A stretch of 64,000 nt of DNA from Allostella vacuolata (GTDB taxonomy: Bacteria > Pseudomonadota > Alphaproteobacteria > ATCC43930 > Allostellaceae), in NCBI GenBank assembly GCA_006739055.1, contig AP019702.1:5481388-5545387 (forward strand), given 5' to 3'. Positions 51,512 to 60,100 of this stretch are shown here, one piece after another; position 1 is the stretch's first letter, and each line of letters begins with the position of its first letter. The notes beneath the pieces were generated by a model, which saw nothing but the letters and a program-made list of their open reading frames with translations, was not told where the DNA came from and searched no databases. Position numbers and translations under genes: made by a program.

Positions 51512-53320
51512 TCAGCGGTCCTGGCCGAGGATGGCCGCGACCCGCCGCGTTACGCGCATCGTCGCGGCGTCGACCGCGCGCCGGGCTTCGGCTGCGGCGA
51601 GCCACTCCGGCGCCGCCCGGGCGACGGCGTCGCGGATCGGTGCCAGCGCCTCCAGGGCGGCGGCGACGTCGCGTGCCGCCAGCGCCTTCTCGGCCGTCGC
51701 GACATGGGCATCGGGCGAGCCCGCGACCGGATTCTCGACCCGGCGCACGGTCACGACCGACGCCATCCGCTCCACCGTGCGATCCATCCAGTCCCCTTCC
51801 GGGGCGCGTCGGGCCGCCTGGACGACCGCCGCCGACACGGCATCGAATCGCCGGGCGATGGCACCTGCGTCCGGCACCCCCTTCTCGGCAAAGGGAGCGA
51901 GCGCCTCGACCGCCTCCTTGGCCGCCGCATCCTCCGCCAGGGCAGCCCGTGCCGCCTCGAGCTCCGCCACGAACGGACCCGGGCGTTCCGCCGCCCCGCG
52001 CAGCGCGGTCGCCGCGACCAGGGCACGCTCGCCAATGCGGTCGCGCAGGCGACTGTCCCGCATCGCCGTCTCGGCCTCGGCCAGGCGACGGGTCAGCCCG
52101 TCCACCATGCCCTGCAGGCGCTTGATCTCCGAGCCGAGCGCCGGGTCGGCCGCGGGACGCTCCGCCAGGCGGGCTATGTCCGCCTGAAGGCGACGGATGG
52201 CGTCCGACAAGGGGGCGGTGTCGGGCGGCGGCCGCCTTTCCAGCGCCCCCACCCGGGCTTCGAGGGGGCCGAGATCGGTTGGCGTCGCGGCGGGTCGCCA
52301 GTCGACCCCGATCCAGGCTCGCCAGAGCGGGGCCGACAGCCCGATCAGCACGGCGACCACGGCCGCGACGATGACGGTCGGCAACAGGCCGATTCCTCCG
52401 CGCGTCGCGGTCGGCTCGGCGTGGACAGCGGTCGGTCCGGGCACAACCGCCGGCGACTCGGCCTCCCGGCTCTCCCGCGCGGGATTGTCGCCGGGGGCCG
52501 TCGTGGCGTCCGGCTCCGGCTTCGCCGACTGCGGCTCCTTCATGGTCGGCTCCTCGCTGCTGCGTGCGCTGTCTTCGACCGGGCCATCTTCCTCGACCAG
52601 GTGGATGAGGGAACGGGCGTTCGGCTCCGCCGCGATCCGGACGGCTCGCCACGGGATGCTGGCTGCCGCGGCGGCCACGGCCGGGCTGAGGCAATAGGCG
52701 ATCGGCCGGCGGGCGACAATCGCCGGACCGGCCGGATCGGTGAGGCCTGCTGCCGCAGCCAGCTGCGCGAACTGCGTGGCCGTGCGGGGCGAGAACAACA
52801 GAACCCCGTCCAGCGTTCCCGCCTTCAGGGCATCCCGCGCGGCCGCCGGCAGCACATCCACCGCCTCGGCCTTGTACAGGACCGTTCGCCGGACGACGAA
52901 TCCCAGCGCCGACAACTCCCCGGACAGGTCCTGGGCGATGTCCGCGCCGGATGGGTGCAGCAGGGGCGCCGGCCCGGGCTCGAGCCGGCTCCCTACCAGC
53001 CGGACCAGCGCCGCGCCGTCGCCGTCGGCACCTTCGACAGCAGCGAACCCGGCCGCGCGTGCCGATGCCTCGGTCCGCGGGCCGACGGCGAAGACCGGCA
53101 GGTCCCGCCGGGCCGAAAGGGCGGCAAACGCCTCGACCGCATTCGCACTGGTGAACAGCAGCGCGCGTGCCCCGGCGATGTCCCGGGCAAGTGCCGCCTC
53201 GGCATCGGCAACCGGCACGATGCGCAGGAGCGGCGCCACGACCGAGAGGATTCCGGCAGCGGCGAGTTCGGCGGCAAGCGCCCGCGATTCGGGCTCGGGC
53301 CGGGTGAGCAGGACCCGCAT
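51512..53320 (-). CDS. hemD: in-frame fusion of uroporphyrinogen-III synthase (HemD) and Mic60/mitofilin-like protein
   Basis: 602 residues in one uninterrupted frame. Residues 1-240 are HemD (LLTRPEPESRALAAEL, LLFTSANAVEAFAAL, VFAVGPRTEASARAAG, GVLLFSPRTATQFA), which closes and inverts hydroxymethylbilane. Residues 245-305 are a disordered acidic/proline linker, 310-333 one membrane helix, 340-425 a coiled coil, and the C-terminal 170 residues are mitofilin-like. In other alphaproteobacteria hemD and mic60 are usually adjacent separate genes. An internal ATG (codon 260) with GAGGAG in front could also yield the Mic60 part alone. The start overlaps the hemC stop by one base. Confidence 0.87.
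   Translation of the reverse strand: MRVLLTRPEPESRALAAELAAAGILSVVAPLLRIVPVADAEAALARDIAGARALLFTSANAVEAFAALSARRDLPVFAVGPRTEASARAAGFAAVEGADGDGAALVRLVGSRLEPGPAPLLHPSGADIAQDLSGELSALGFVVRRTVLYKAEAVDVLPAAARDALKAGTLDGVLLFSPRTATQFAQLAAAAGLTDPAGPAIVARRPIAYCLSPAVAAAAASIPWRAVRIAAEPNARSLIHLVEEDGPVEDSARSSEEPTMKEPQSAKPEPDATTAPGDNPARESREAESPAVVPGPTAVHAEPTATRGGIGLLPTVIVAAVVAVLIGLSAPLWRAWIGVDWRPAATPTDLGPLEARVGALERRPPPDTAPLSDAIRRLQADIARLAERPAADPALGSEIKRLQGMVDGLTRRLAEAETAMRDSRLRDRIGERALVAATALRGAAERPGPFVAELEAARAALAEDAAAKEAVEALAPFAEKGVPDAGAIARRFDAVSAAVVQAARRAPEGDWMDRTVERMASVVTVRRVENPVAGSPDAHVATAEKALAARDVAAALEALAPIRDAVARAAPEWLAAAEARRAVDAATMRVTRRVAAILGQDR
52550..52555 (-). promoter_or_regulatory. internal Shine-Dalgarno before a possible Mic60 start
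   Basis: Minus-strand GAGGAG, 6 bases upstream of the in-frame ATG at 52543 inside the hemD-Mic60 gene. It lies in the linker, exactly between the two functional parts, where a separate mic60 gene would begin (MKEPQSAKPEPD, 343 residues). Confidence 0.5.
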
Positions 53321-54240
53321 CAGGCGTCGAGAAAGGACGCGCGGGCGCGGAGTTCCGCACCAGCCATCGCGCCGATGCGTTCGGCCTCGGATACCGGGCC
53401 GCGCCAAGCGCCGGAGACGAGCCGGGAGCCGTCCGGCGCCGCGACCAAGCCGCGGAGGGCCAGGCCGCCATCGCCGTCGAGTTCGGCCAGCGCGGCGATC
53501 GGGGTGCGGCAGGAACCGTCGAGGACCGCCAGGAAGGCGCGCTCGGCCGCGACCGCGATTGCCGTCGCCTGGTCGTTGATGCGGGCCACTCGTGCCGCCG
53601 CCAGGCCATCGCCTGCACGGCGCTCGATGCCGATGGCGCCCTGGGCCACCGCCGGCAGCATCGTCTCAGGCTCCAGGATGGCCGTTGCGACGCCGGCTTT
53701 GCCGAGTCGCGCCAGCCCGGCCAGCGCCAGCACCGTGGCGGCGGCGTTGCCGGCCGCGAGCTTGGCCAGGCGGGTGTCGACATTGCCGCGAAAGGGGACG
53801 ACCCGCAGATCCGGTCGGAGGTGCAGGAGCTGGGCCTGGCGACGCAGCGATGCCGTGCCGACCACCGCCCCCCGGGGCAGTGCCTCGATCCCCCCCGGAA
53901 CCAGCGCAACCAGCGCATCCCGCGGGTCGGCGCGGGGCAGCATCGCGTCGATCACCAGACCTTCGGGCAGGATCGTCGGGACGTCCTTCATGGAATGGAC
54001 GGCCAGGTCGATGGATCCGTCGGCCAGCTGCTCCTCGATCTCCTTGGTGAACAGTCCCTTGCCGCCGATCTCGGACAGCGTGCGGTCCTGCACCCGGTCG
54101 CCGGTCGTCCGGATGACGACGATCTCGATTGCCGCGGGCCCGGCCAGATCGGGATCGGCTGCCGCCAGCGCGGCCTTCACGGCATGGGCCTGGTAGAGGG
54201 CGAGCGGGCTGCCGCGGGTGCCGATGCGAAGCACAGTCAT
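53320..54240 (-). CDS. hemC: porphobilinogen deaminase (hydroxymethylbilane synthase)
   Basis: 306 residues. Substrate-binding segments RIGTRGSPLALYQA, GGKGLFTKEIEEQL, VHSMKDVPT, GTASLRRQAQ and FRGNVDTRL. The dipyrromethane cofactor cysteine lies in LDGSCRTPIAAL. It polymerises four porphobilinogens for heme and cobalamin. First gene of hemC-hemD/Mic60-hemY. A 9-bp inverted repeat (CGGAGCCGG/CCGGCTCCG) lies in the 116-base divergent gap toward the GST gene. Confidence 0.96.
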   Translation of the reverse strand: MTVLRIGTRGSPLALYQAHAVKAALAAADPDLAGPAAIEIVVIRTTGDRVQDRTLSEIGGKGLFTKEIEEQLADGSIDLAVHSMKDVPTILPEGLVIDAMLPRADPRDALVALVPGGIEALPRGAVVGTASLRRQAQLLHLRPDLRVVPFRGNVDTRLAKLAAGNAAATVLALAGLARLGKAGVATAILEPETMLPAVAQGAIGIERRAGDGLAAARVARINDQATAIAVAAERAFLAVLDGSCRTPIAALAELDGDGGLALRGLVAAPDGSRLVSGAWRGPVSEAERIGAMAGAELRARASFLDA

Positions 54241-54356
54241 GGGGCAGGGGTTTAAGCGCCGGAGCCGGGGTTGAAAAGCCGTCTCTGCTGCCGCATGTCG
54301 TGACGGCCTGCCGGAGACACCCTTCCGGCGCCGGCTCCGATGCGAAAGGCGACCCG

Positions 54357-55052
54357 ATGATCGAGCTCTACACCTGGCCGACGCCCAACGGCCAGAAGGT
54401 CCACCTGATGCTGGAAGAGACGGGCCTGCCCTACACCGTCCACCCCATCGACATCGGGACCGGCGAGCAGTTCCAGTCCGATTTCCTGAAGATCAGCCCG
54501 AACAACAAGATGCCGGCGATCGTCGACACCGACGGGCCGGACGGGCAGCCGATCTCGATCTTCGAATCGGGTGCCATCCTGATGTATCTCGGCGAGAAGA
54601 CCGGCCGGTTCTACCCGCAGGCTGGGCGTGCCCGCTGGGCCGTCAACCAGTGGCTGATGTTCCAGATGGCCAGCGTCGGCCCGATGTTCGGCCAGCGCGG
54701 GCACTTCCGCAACTATGCGCCGGAGAAGATCCCCTACGCCGTCGACCGCTACTCCAACGAGGCCAGGCGCATCTGCGGCGTGATGGACCGTCGCCTGGGC
54801 GACAGCCCGTATCTGGCCGGCGACGAGTACACGATCGCCGACATGGCCTGCTATCCGTGGCTTGCGTCGTACAAGGCGGGCGAGGGGCCGGTTGGCGACT
54901 TTCCGCACCTCGTCCGCTGGATGGACGCGATCGCGGCCCGTCCGGCCACCGAGCGCGGCATGAAGATCCTGACCGAGCGGCGCCGCCAGGGGCCGATCGA
55001 CGAGAAGCAGCGGGCGATCCTGTTCGGCCAGGACCAGTATGCGCGACGGTGA
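54357..55052 (+). CDS. glutathione S-transferase, nu/YfcG-like
   Basis: 231 residues. The thioredoxin-fold half starts IELYTWPTPNGQKVHLMLEE, where TPNGxK is the nu-class/YfcG active site. Then PNNKMPAIVD and FESGAILMYLGEKTGRF bind glutathione, and the helical half ends in IADMACYPWLASY and FPHLVRWMDAIAARPA. YfcG-type enzymes act as disulphide reductases with glutathione. A 13-base G run follows the stop. Confidence 0.92.
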   Translation: MIELYTWPTPNGQKVHLMLEETGLPYTVHPIDIGTGEQFQSDFLKISPNNKMPAIVDTDGPDGQPISIFESGAILMYLGEKTGRFYPQAGRARWAVNQWLMFQMASVGPMFGQRGHFRNYAPEKIPYAVDRYSNEARRICGVMDRRLGDSPYLAGDEYTIADMACYPWLASYKAGEGPVGDFPHLVRWMDAIAARPATERGMKILTERRRQGPIDEKQRAILFGQDQYARR

Positions 55053-55058
55053 CGCGTC

Positions 55059-55071
55059 GGGGGGGGGGGGG
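55059..55071. repeat. homopolymer of 13 G between convergent genes
   Basis: A run of 13 guanines, 7 bases after the GST stop and 5 bases before the end of the convergent acetyltransferase gene. Such runs slip in replication and in sequencing, so the exact length is uncertain. Confidence 0.8.
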
Positions 55072-55076
55072 AGGCG

Positions 55077-55823
55077 TCAGCCGGCCTGCGACACCCGATA
55101 CCAGTAGCGGTGGCTCTCGCGGAAACCGAGGCCAGCATAGAGCGTGCGGGCCGGGGTGTTCGTGGCGACCACCTGCAGGTAGGCGCTCGCCGCGCCCTGC
55201 GCCCGGCCCCAGGCGAGGAGGGATCGGGTCATCGCCAGGCCGAGGCCCGCGCGGCGCCGGGTAGCGTCGACCGCGATCTCGAACAGGCCGACCATGCCGT
55301 CTTCCACCACCGCCAGCCCGCAGGCCACCGGCACGCCGTCGCGCAACAGCAGGCCGAAGCAGGCACGGGGAACGATCCGCTCCAGCATCGCGCGCAGGAT
55401 GGGCCGGGATTGCGGCGGCTCCTGCTGCAGGATGCTGGCGGGCTCGGCCCAGTCGGCAGCCGAGCCGGCGACATGGAAATCCGGATCGCCCTCCAGGTCC
55501 AGGCACGCAATGTCGGCGGTCTCGACCACCGTCTCATCGATCCGCCGGTAGCCGCGCCGGTCGAGCAGCCCGTCCAGTGCCTCCGGCGCCAGCGCGGTCA
55601 GGCGAAAGATCGAGCGTTGCCCGGCGCCGGCATAGAGGTCCTCCACCCGGTTCACCCGGGCCTCGAGATCGCCCTCGCCGCCATAGAGGGGGTTGGCGGA
55701 ATTCGCCCGCTTGGTGAAGCCGTCGGCGAAGCGCAGCACCCAGCCGTCGAGCAGCGCGACGCGCAGTGCCGGCCAGGCGTTGAGCCCGGCCTCCTCCAGC
55801 CGGCGGACGGCCGACGCATCCAT
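55077..55823 (-). CDS. GNAT-family N-acetyltransferase (two-domain type)
   Basis: 248 residues. The N-terminal half has LLDGWVLRFADGFTKRANSANPL, typical of GNATs of the pat/PF24553-like N-domain type. The C-terminal half is the catalytic GNAT domain: VGLFEIAVDATRRRAGLGLAMTRSLL (acetyl-CoA loop), QVVATNTPARTLYAGLGFRESHRYWYR at the end. Its start overlaps the DUF350 gene stop by one base, so it belongs to that transcription unit or borrows its translation. Confidence 0.87.
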   Translation of the reverse strand: MDASAVRRLEEAGLNAWPALRVALLDGWVLRFADGFTKRANSANPLYGGEGDLEARVNRVEDLYAGAGQRSIFRLTALAPEALDGLLDRRGYRRIDETVVETADIACLDLEGDPDFHVAGSAADWAEPASILQQEPPQSRPILRAMLERIVPRACFGLLLRDGVPVACGLAVVEDGMVGLFEIAVDATRRRAGLGLAMTRSLLAWGRAQGAASAYLQVVATNTPARTLYAGLGFRESHRYWYRVSQAG

Positions 55824-56236
55824 CAATAGGTCATGCAGGCGGCGTTGAGGATGCCGGCCGTGATCGCGATACCGGCCAGCACGGTGCCATGGGCCGTATC
55901 GCCCGCCTCGATCCGGGCGCTCAGGCCCGGCTTCAGCACCCGCGTCACCAGATAGGCGCCGATCTGGACGACCAGGACGACGATGGCCCAGATCGCCATG
56001 TCGATCAGGCTCTGGCTCTGCATGATGACGCTGGCGAAGGGGATGGCGAAGCCCACCGCCGCACCCGACAGGCTGATCGCGGCGGCGTTGTTGCCGGTGC
56101 GGATCAGCGCCCATTCGCGGTGCGGCGTCACCAGCGTGTAGAGGAAGAGGAAGAGCGCCGTCAGCGCCACGGCCGAGCCGAAATAGGCGAGGAAGTTCGG
56201 CAGTGTCTCCAGGTAGTTCGACTTCATAACCAGCAT
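55823..56236 (-). CDS. DUF350 membrane protein, YjfL-like
   Basis: 137 residues with four membrane helices (FLAYFGSAVALTALFLFLYTL, then AAISLSGAAVGFAIPFASVI, MAIWAIVVLVVQIGAYLV, TVLAGIAITAGILNAACM). This is the DUF350 pattern, with the duplicated small-residue helix pairs. AAGGGGGG upstream supports the ATG at 56236. It sits with the glutathionylspermidine-synthase-like and DUF1190 genes, as E. coli yjfL does with yjfC and yjfM. Function unknown. Confidence 0.88.
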   Translation of the reverse strand: MLVMKSNYLETLPNFLAYFGSAVALTALFLFLYTLVTPHREWALIRTGNNAAAISLSGAAVGFAIPFASVIMQSQSLIDMAIWAIVVLVVQIGAYLVTRVLKPGLSARIEAGDTAHGTVLAGIAITAGILNAACMTY

Positions 56237-56259
56237 CGTCCGCCCCCCTTGGCGATCGC

Positions 56260-57375
56260 TCAGGTGAAGTAGTGCGGCACGAAGCGGCTGGTGTCGCGGG
56301 TGATCGGCCCCTCGTCCTCGCGGATGCCGATGCCGGCCGACTGCGAGGCGATGACCCAGGAGCCGATCACGGGATACCCGCCGTCGGTCTTCGGCAGGCG
56401 GTGCAGCGCCTGGTAGACGAAGTCTCCCTCGCCATAGGGGCCATCGGCCGACTGCTCGCCGACGATCTCCACATTGGCGCCCTCGCGGCCGAGGATCGGC
56501 TTGCGCACCCGGGGACCCTCGACACCCGACGCCTCGAACGCGGCGGGCAGCAGATAGGGATGGCCGGGCGCCATCTCCCACAGCAGCGGCAGCATCGCCT
56601 TGTTCGACAGCACCATCTTCCAGGCGGGCTCGATCATCTGCACCCGGGACGGGCCGATATTGCGACCGAACGCCTCCTCCAGCAGCCACTCCCAGGGATA
56701 GAGCTTGAAGAGTGTGCGGATCGGCTGCTCGTCGAGGTCGGTGAAGCCGAGGCCGTTCCAGCCGATCTCGTCGACATGCAGGAAGCTGGTCGCCAGCCCG
56801 GCCTGGGTGGCGGTGTCGCGCAGATACTCGACCGTGCCGAAATCCTCCGCATGGTCGCGCACGCAGGTGAAGTGTACCGCGTTGCGGATGCCGAACTTGC
56901 CCCAGGCCTCGATCAGCCGGTCATGGATGGAGTTGAACTGGTCGCTGCCCTTCTTGACGGTCTCCAGCCATTCCCACTGCACGACCGCCGCCTCGAACAG
57001 CGAGGTCGGCGTGTCGGCGTTGTATTCCAGCATCTTGGGCGGGCCCTCGCCGTCCCAGGAGAGGTCGAAGCGGCCGACCAGGTTGCGGTCGCCGCGCTTC
57101 CAACTCGCCTCCACCAGCCCGGCCGCCTCGTCCGACAGGCGCAGGCGCGCGTAGTCGCCGGCCGAGACGACCCGATCGACCAGGGCAAGGCACATCTGCT
57201 CGAGCTCGTTGGTCGCTTCCTCGAGCCCGTCGACCGCCTCTGCGGTCAGCGCGTAGCAGGCGGTCTCGTCCCAGTAGGGGACGCCGCCCATGGTGTGGAA
57301 GGAGAAGCCGATCTCCTCCGCCCGGCGGCGCCAGTCGACCCGCGGAACCAGCCGTTCCCGGCGCAATCCGGTCAT
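56260..57375 (-). CDS. glutathionylspermidine synthase family protein, YgiC/YjfC-like
   Basis: 371 residues, ATP-grasp fold. Landmarks: GFSFHTMGGVPYWDETACYALT, GRFDLSWDGEGPPKMLEYNADTPTSLFEAAVVQWEWLE, YPWEWLLEEAFG, LSNKAMLPLLWEMAPGHPYLLP and KPILGREGANVEI. It matches the C-terminal synthetase domain of Gsp synthase, without the amidase domain. E. coli relatives YgiC and YjfC are ATP-dependent ligases of uncertain substrate, so glutathionylspermidine should not be assumed. It lies between the DUF1190 and DUF350 genes. Confidence 0.9.
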   Translation of the reverse strand: MTGLRRERLVPRVDWRRRAEEIGFSFHTMGGVPYWDETACYALTAEAVDGLEEATNELEQMCLALVDRVVSAGDYARLRLSDEAAGLVEASWKRGDRNLVGRFDLSWDGEGPPKMLEYNADTPTSLFEAAVVQWEWLETVKKGSDQFNSIHDRLIEAWGKFGIRNAVHFTCVRDHAEDFGTVEYLRDTATQAGLATSFLHVDEIGWNGLGFTDLDEQPIRTLFKLYPWEWLLEEAFGRNIGPSRVQMIEPAWKMVLSNKAMLPLLWEMAPGHPYLLPAAFEASGVEGPRVRKPILGREGANVEIVGEQSADGPYGEGDFVYQALHRLPKTDGGYPVIGSWVIASQSAGIGIREDEGPITRDTSRFVPHYFT

Positions 57376-57382
57376 GGCGGGT

Positions 57383-58006
57383 TCAGGAACCGGAGCCGGA
57401 CGACATCCGCGTGGCGGTCGACCCGAACCCGCTGCGCTGCGACGACGAGCTCGCCCCGGCCGGGGTGGCCACGGAGCGGCCCGCGGGGTTCCAACTGCCG
57501 ATGCTGCGCCGTCCGGCGGAGCCGCCGGAATAGGCGTTGTTCTGGGCGTCGCGATAGACCGGCTGCGGCTGCTGCCCCATCCGGCTCATCATCTGCCCGC
57601 CAAGGTAGCCCAGCATCAGCGGCATGAAGAAGCTGCCGCCGCCGCTGGACTGGGCGGTCTGCTGGGCCGGGGCCGGGGCCGGGGCCGCGGGCGTGGCACC
57701 GGCCGCCGGGGTGGCGGCGCCCGTCGCCGGAGCCTGGGCGACCTGCTCCGGCGTGCCGCAATTGCCGGCGCCGAACTGCGCCTCGCACTGCTCCTTGCTG
57801 GCGAAGCGGGGGGCGGACTTGATGTGTTCCTGCCGGGCGGCGGCGAACTGGCTTTCGCAGCTGGCCGCGTCCAGCACCTTGCGGCACTCCGAGGCGTCGC
57901 GGAAGAACTGGCCCTCGCTCGCGACCGGGGTGTCGTCGCAACCGGCCAGACCGACGAGCCCGACGGTGCCGAGCAGAGCCAGCCGGATGGATCGTGAGCG
58001 CTTCAT
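57383..58006 (-). CDS. DUF1190 lipoprotein, YgiB/YjfM-like
   Basis: 207 residues. Lipoprotein signal with lipobox LVGLAGCDD at residues 16-24. The DUF1190 part has cysteines in FRDASECRKVLDAASCESQF and KEQCEAQFGAGNCG, likely paired. A Pro/Ala/Gln linker is followed by FFMPLMLGYLGGQMM and a Ser/Gly-rich tail, as in YgiB. First gene of the three-gene module, 7 bases before the synthetase gene. Confidence 0.88.
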   Translation of the reverse strand: MKRSRSIRLALLGTVGLVGLAGCDDTPVASEGQFFRDASECRKVLDAASCESQFAAARQEHIKSAPRFASKEQCEAQFGAGNCGTPEQVAQAPATGAATPAAGATPAAPAPAPAQQTAQSSGGGSFFMPLMLGYLGGQMMSRMGQQPQPVYRDAQNNAYSGGSAGRRSIGSWNPAGRSVATPAGASSSSQRSGFGSTATRMSSGSGS

Positions 58007-58047
58007 GACCAAGTTCTCCCCTGTTCCCCAGGCCGTTGTCTCGCGCC

Positions 58048-59019
58048 TCAGCGCAGGCCCTTGAATGACTCCGTGGCGGCGACGAGCTGCGTGCGGATGC
58101 CGGGCTCCATCGCCGAATGCCCGGCATCGGGAACCACCACATAGCGCGCCTGCGGCCACGCGCGGGCCAACTCGTCGGCGGTGACGATCGGGCACACCAT
58201 GTCGTAGCGCCCCTGCACGATGACGGCCGGCAGGTGGCGGATCCGGTCGATGCGGCCGATCAGGTCGTCTTCCGCAGTGTATACATGGTGCGTGAAGTAG
58301 TGCGCTTCTATACGCGCCAGGCCCAGCGCCTTGCGATCCTCGCCGAACGAGGCGACGGTCTCGGGGCTCGGCAGCAGCGTCGAGCAGGCGCCCTCGTAGA
58401 GGCTCCAGTTGCGCGCCGCCGGCATGTGCACGGCCGGGTCGGGATCGGTCAGCCGGCGGTAGTAGGCGTCCAGCAGATCGCCCCGCTCGGCCGCCGGCAC
58501 ACCTTCGACGAAGCGCCGCCAGGCCTCGGGATAGACGGTGCGCATGCCGTAGAGGAACCAGTCGATCTCGCTGCGCCGGCACAGGAAGATGCCGCGCAGG
58601 ACCAGCCCCAGCACCCGGTCGGGATGGGCGGTCGCATAGGCCAGCGCCAGGGTCGATCCCCAGGAGCCGCCGAAGACCACCCACTTCTCGATCCCGCGAT
58701 GGATGCGCAGCCGCTCCATGTCGGCGACCAGCGCGTCGGTCGAGTTGCCATCGAGCGCGGCCAGCGGCGTCGACCGCCCGGAGCCGCGCTGGTCGAACAC
58801 GACGATCCGGTAGTGCCCCGGATCGAAGAACCGTCGATGGGTGGGCGTGGCGCCCGCCCCCGGCCCGCCATGGACGAAGACCGCCGGAACGCCGTCGGCG
58901 CGCCCGCTCTCCTCCCAGTACATCGTATGCGGGGCCTCGAGGGCGAGCATCCCCGTGGCGTAGGGCGCGATCTCCGGGAAGAGATCGGCGCGGGCGGTTC
59001 CGGTGTCGGCGTTGGACAT
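58048..59019 (-). CDS. pip: proline iminopeptidase
   Basis: 323 residues of the S33 alpha/beta hydrolase family. Oxyanion region VFVHGGPGAGATPTHRRFFDP, DQRGSGRSTP, nucleophile motif GGSWGSTLALAYA, and the late Asp and His in QGRYDMVCP and VPDAGHSAMEPG. It releases N-terminal proline from peptides in the cytoplasm. The ATG at 59019 (MSNADTGTARADLFP) matches the family start. It could finish degradation of peptides imported by the transporters in this window, but no direct link is visible. Confidence 0.93.
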   Translation of the reverse strand: MSNADTGTARADLFPEIAPYATGMLALEAPHTMYWEESGRADGVPAVFVHGGPGAGATPTHRRFFDPGHYRIVVFDQRGSGRSTPLAALDGNSTDALVADMERLRIHRGIEKWVVFGGSWGSTLALAYATAHPDRVLGLVLRGIFLCRRSEIDWFLYGMRTVYPEAWRRFVEGVPAAERGDLLDAYYRRLTDPDPAVHMPAARNWSLYEGACSTLLPSPETVASFGEDRKALGLARIEAHYFTHHVYTAEDDLIGRIDRIRHLPAVIVQGRYDMVCPIVTADELARAWPQARYVVVPDAGHSAMEPGIRTQLVAATESFKGLR

Positions 59020-59069
59020 GGTCAACCTATTAGCGCAAGGGATGGCTTTCTGTCCAAGTGTCCGGCGGC

Positions 59070-59933
59070 CTATTTGGAGGCCTGCTCGTGCACGGCCAGG
59101 ATTCGGGCAAGACTGCGCAGCACCGGCTTCTCGATCAGTTTCCCCTCGAACACCAGCAGGCCGCCGTCGCTTTGCGCGAACGCGTCCAGGACCCGCCTGG
59201 CCTGCGCGACCGTCGCGGCATCCGGCGTGAAGGCCGCGTTGATGTCGGCGATCTGCTTGGGATGGATCGCGCCCTTGCCCGTGAAGCCGAGCTCGGCGGA
59301 CAGGTTCGCCTCCCGCAGCATGCCTTCCGGGTCCTGCAGGTCGAGATAGGGGACATCGATCACGTCGAGGCCGGCGGCGGCGGCGGCGTGGACGATGCGC
59401 GAACGGGCGTAGAGCAGGGCCATCCAGGTCGATTTGCAGCGCAGGTCGGCCGCCATGTCGACCCCGCCGAAGAAGAGTGCCTCGATGCGGTGGCTGGCGC
59501 GGGCGACCTGGTAGGCCGCCTCCAACCCCTCGTTCGTCTCGATGATGACGTGCAGGCGGGTCGGCAGCCGGTATTCGTCCAGGAGGTCGGACAGGTTGCG
59601 CACCTCCTCCGGCCCCTTGACCTTGGGCAGCATCACCGCCTCGACGGCGATCGGCGACGCCAGCATCGCCTGCACGTCGGCCATGCCGTCGGTCGTCCGC
59701 AGACAGTTCAGCCGGATGATGCGCTCCACCCGGGCCGGGCCCTCGGCGGATGGCAGGTGGGCGAACGCCAGTGCCCGCGCCGTCGCCTTGTCCTGCGGGG
59801 CGATCGCGTCCTCCAGGTCGACGCAGACGATGTCGGCACCGCTGCGCAGGGCCTTGGGAAACATGTCCGGGCGGGTGCCCGGGGCGAAGATGAAGCTGCG
59901 ACGGGTACGGATCGCGCGCTCGACGACGTCCAC
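59070..59933 (-). CDS. HpcH/HpaI aldolase - citrate lyase beta subunit (CitE) family
   Basis: 287 residues. CitE-like motifs RRSFIFAPGTRPDMFPKAL, DIVCVDLEDAIAPQDK, RLNCLRTTDGMADV, AVMLPKVKGPEEV, and the metal-binding LHVIIETNEGL and GFTGKGAIHPKQIADINAAF. Stand-alone members cleave or form malyl-CoA-, citramalyl-CoA- or beta-hydroxyacyl-CoA-type substrates. No CitDF or acyl-CoA partner lies nearby, so the substrate stays open. Confidence 0.9.
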   Translation of the reverse strand: MDVVERAIRTRRSFIFAPGTRPDMFPKALRSGADIVCVDLEDAIAPQDKATARALAFAHLPSAEGPARVERIIRLNCLRTTDGMADVQAMLASPIAVEAVMLPKVKGPEEVRNLSDLLDEYRLPTRLHVIIETNEGLEAAYQVARASHRIEALFFGGVDMAADLRCKSTWMALLYARSRIVHAAAAAGLDVIDVPYLDLQDPEGMLREANLSAELGFTGKGAIHPKQIADINAAFTPDAATVAQARRVLDAFAQSDGGLLVFEGKLIEKPVLRSLARILAVHEQASK

Positions 59934-60100
59934 GAGGAATCTCTCCAGTCAGCCGGATTCGACCCACCATAGGGCAGGAGACTTCATCCTAGACAGGATG
60001 GCGCCATCCAATGCTGCCGAATCGTCCCCGACCCGCTCGAACCTCGCCGCGCGCGGGAACCGGATCCCGCCGACAAGGCAATTGCCGCCGGACGCAGGCG

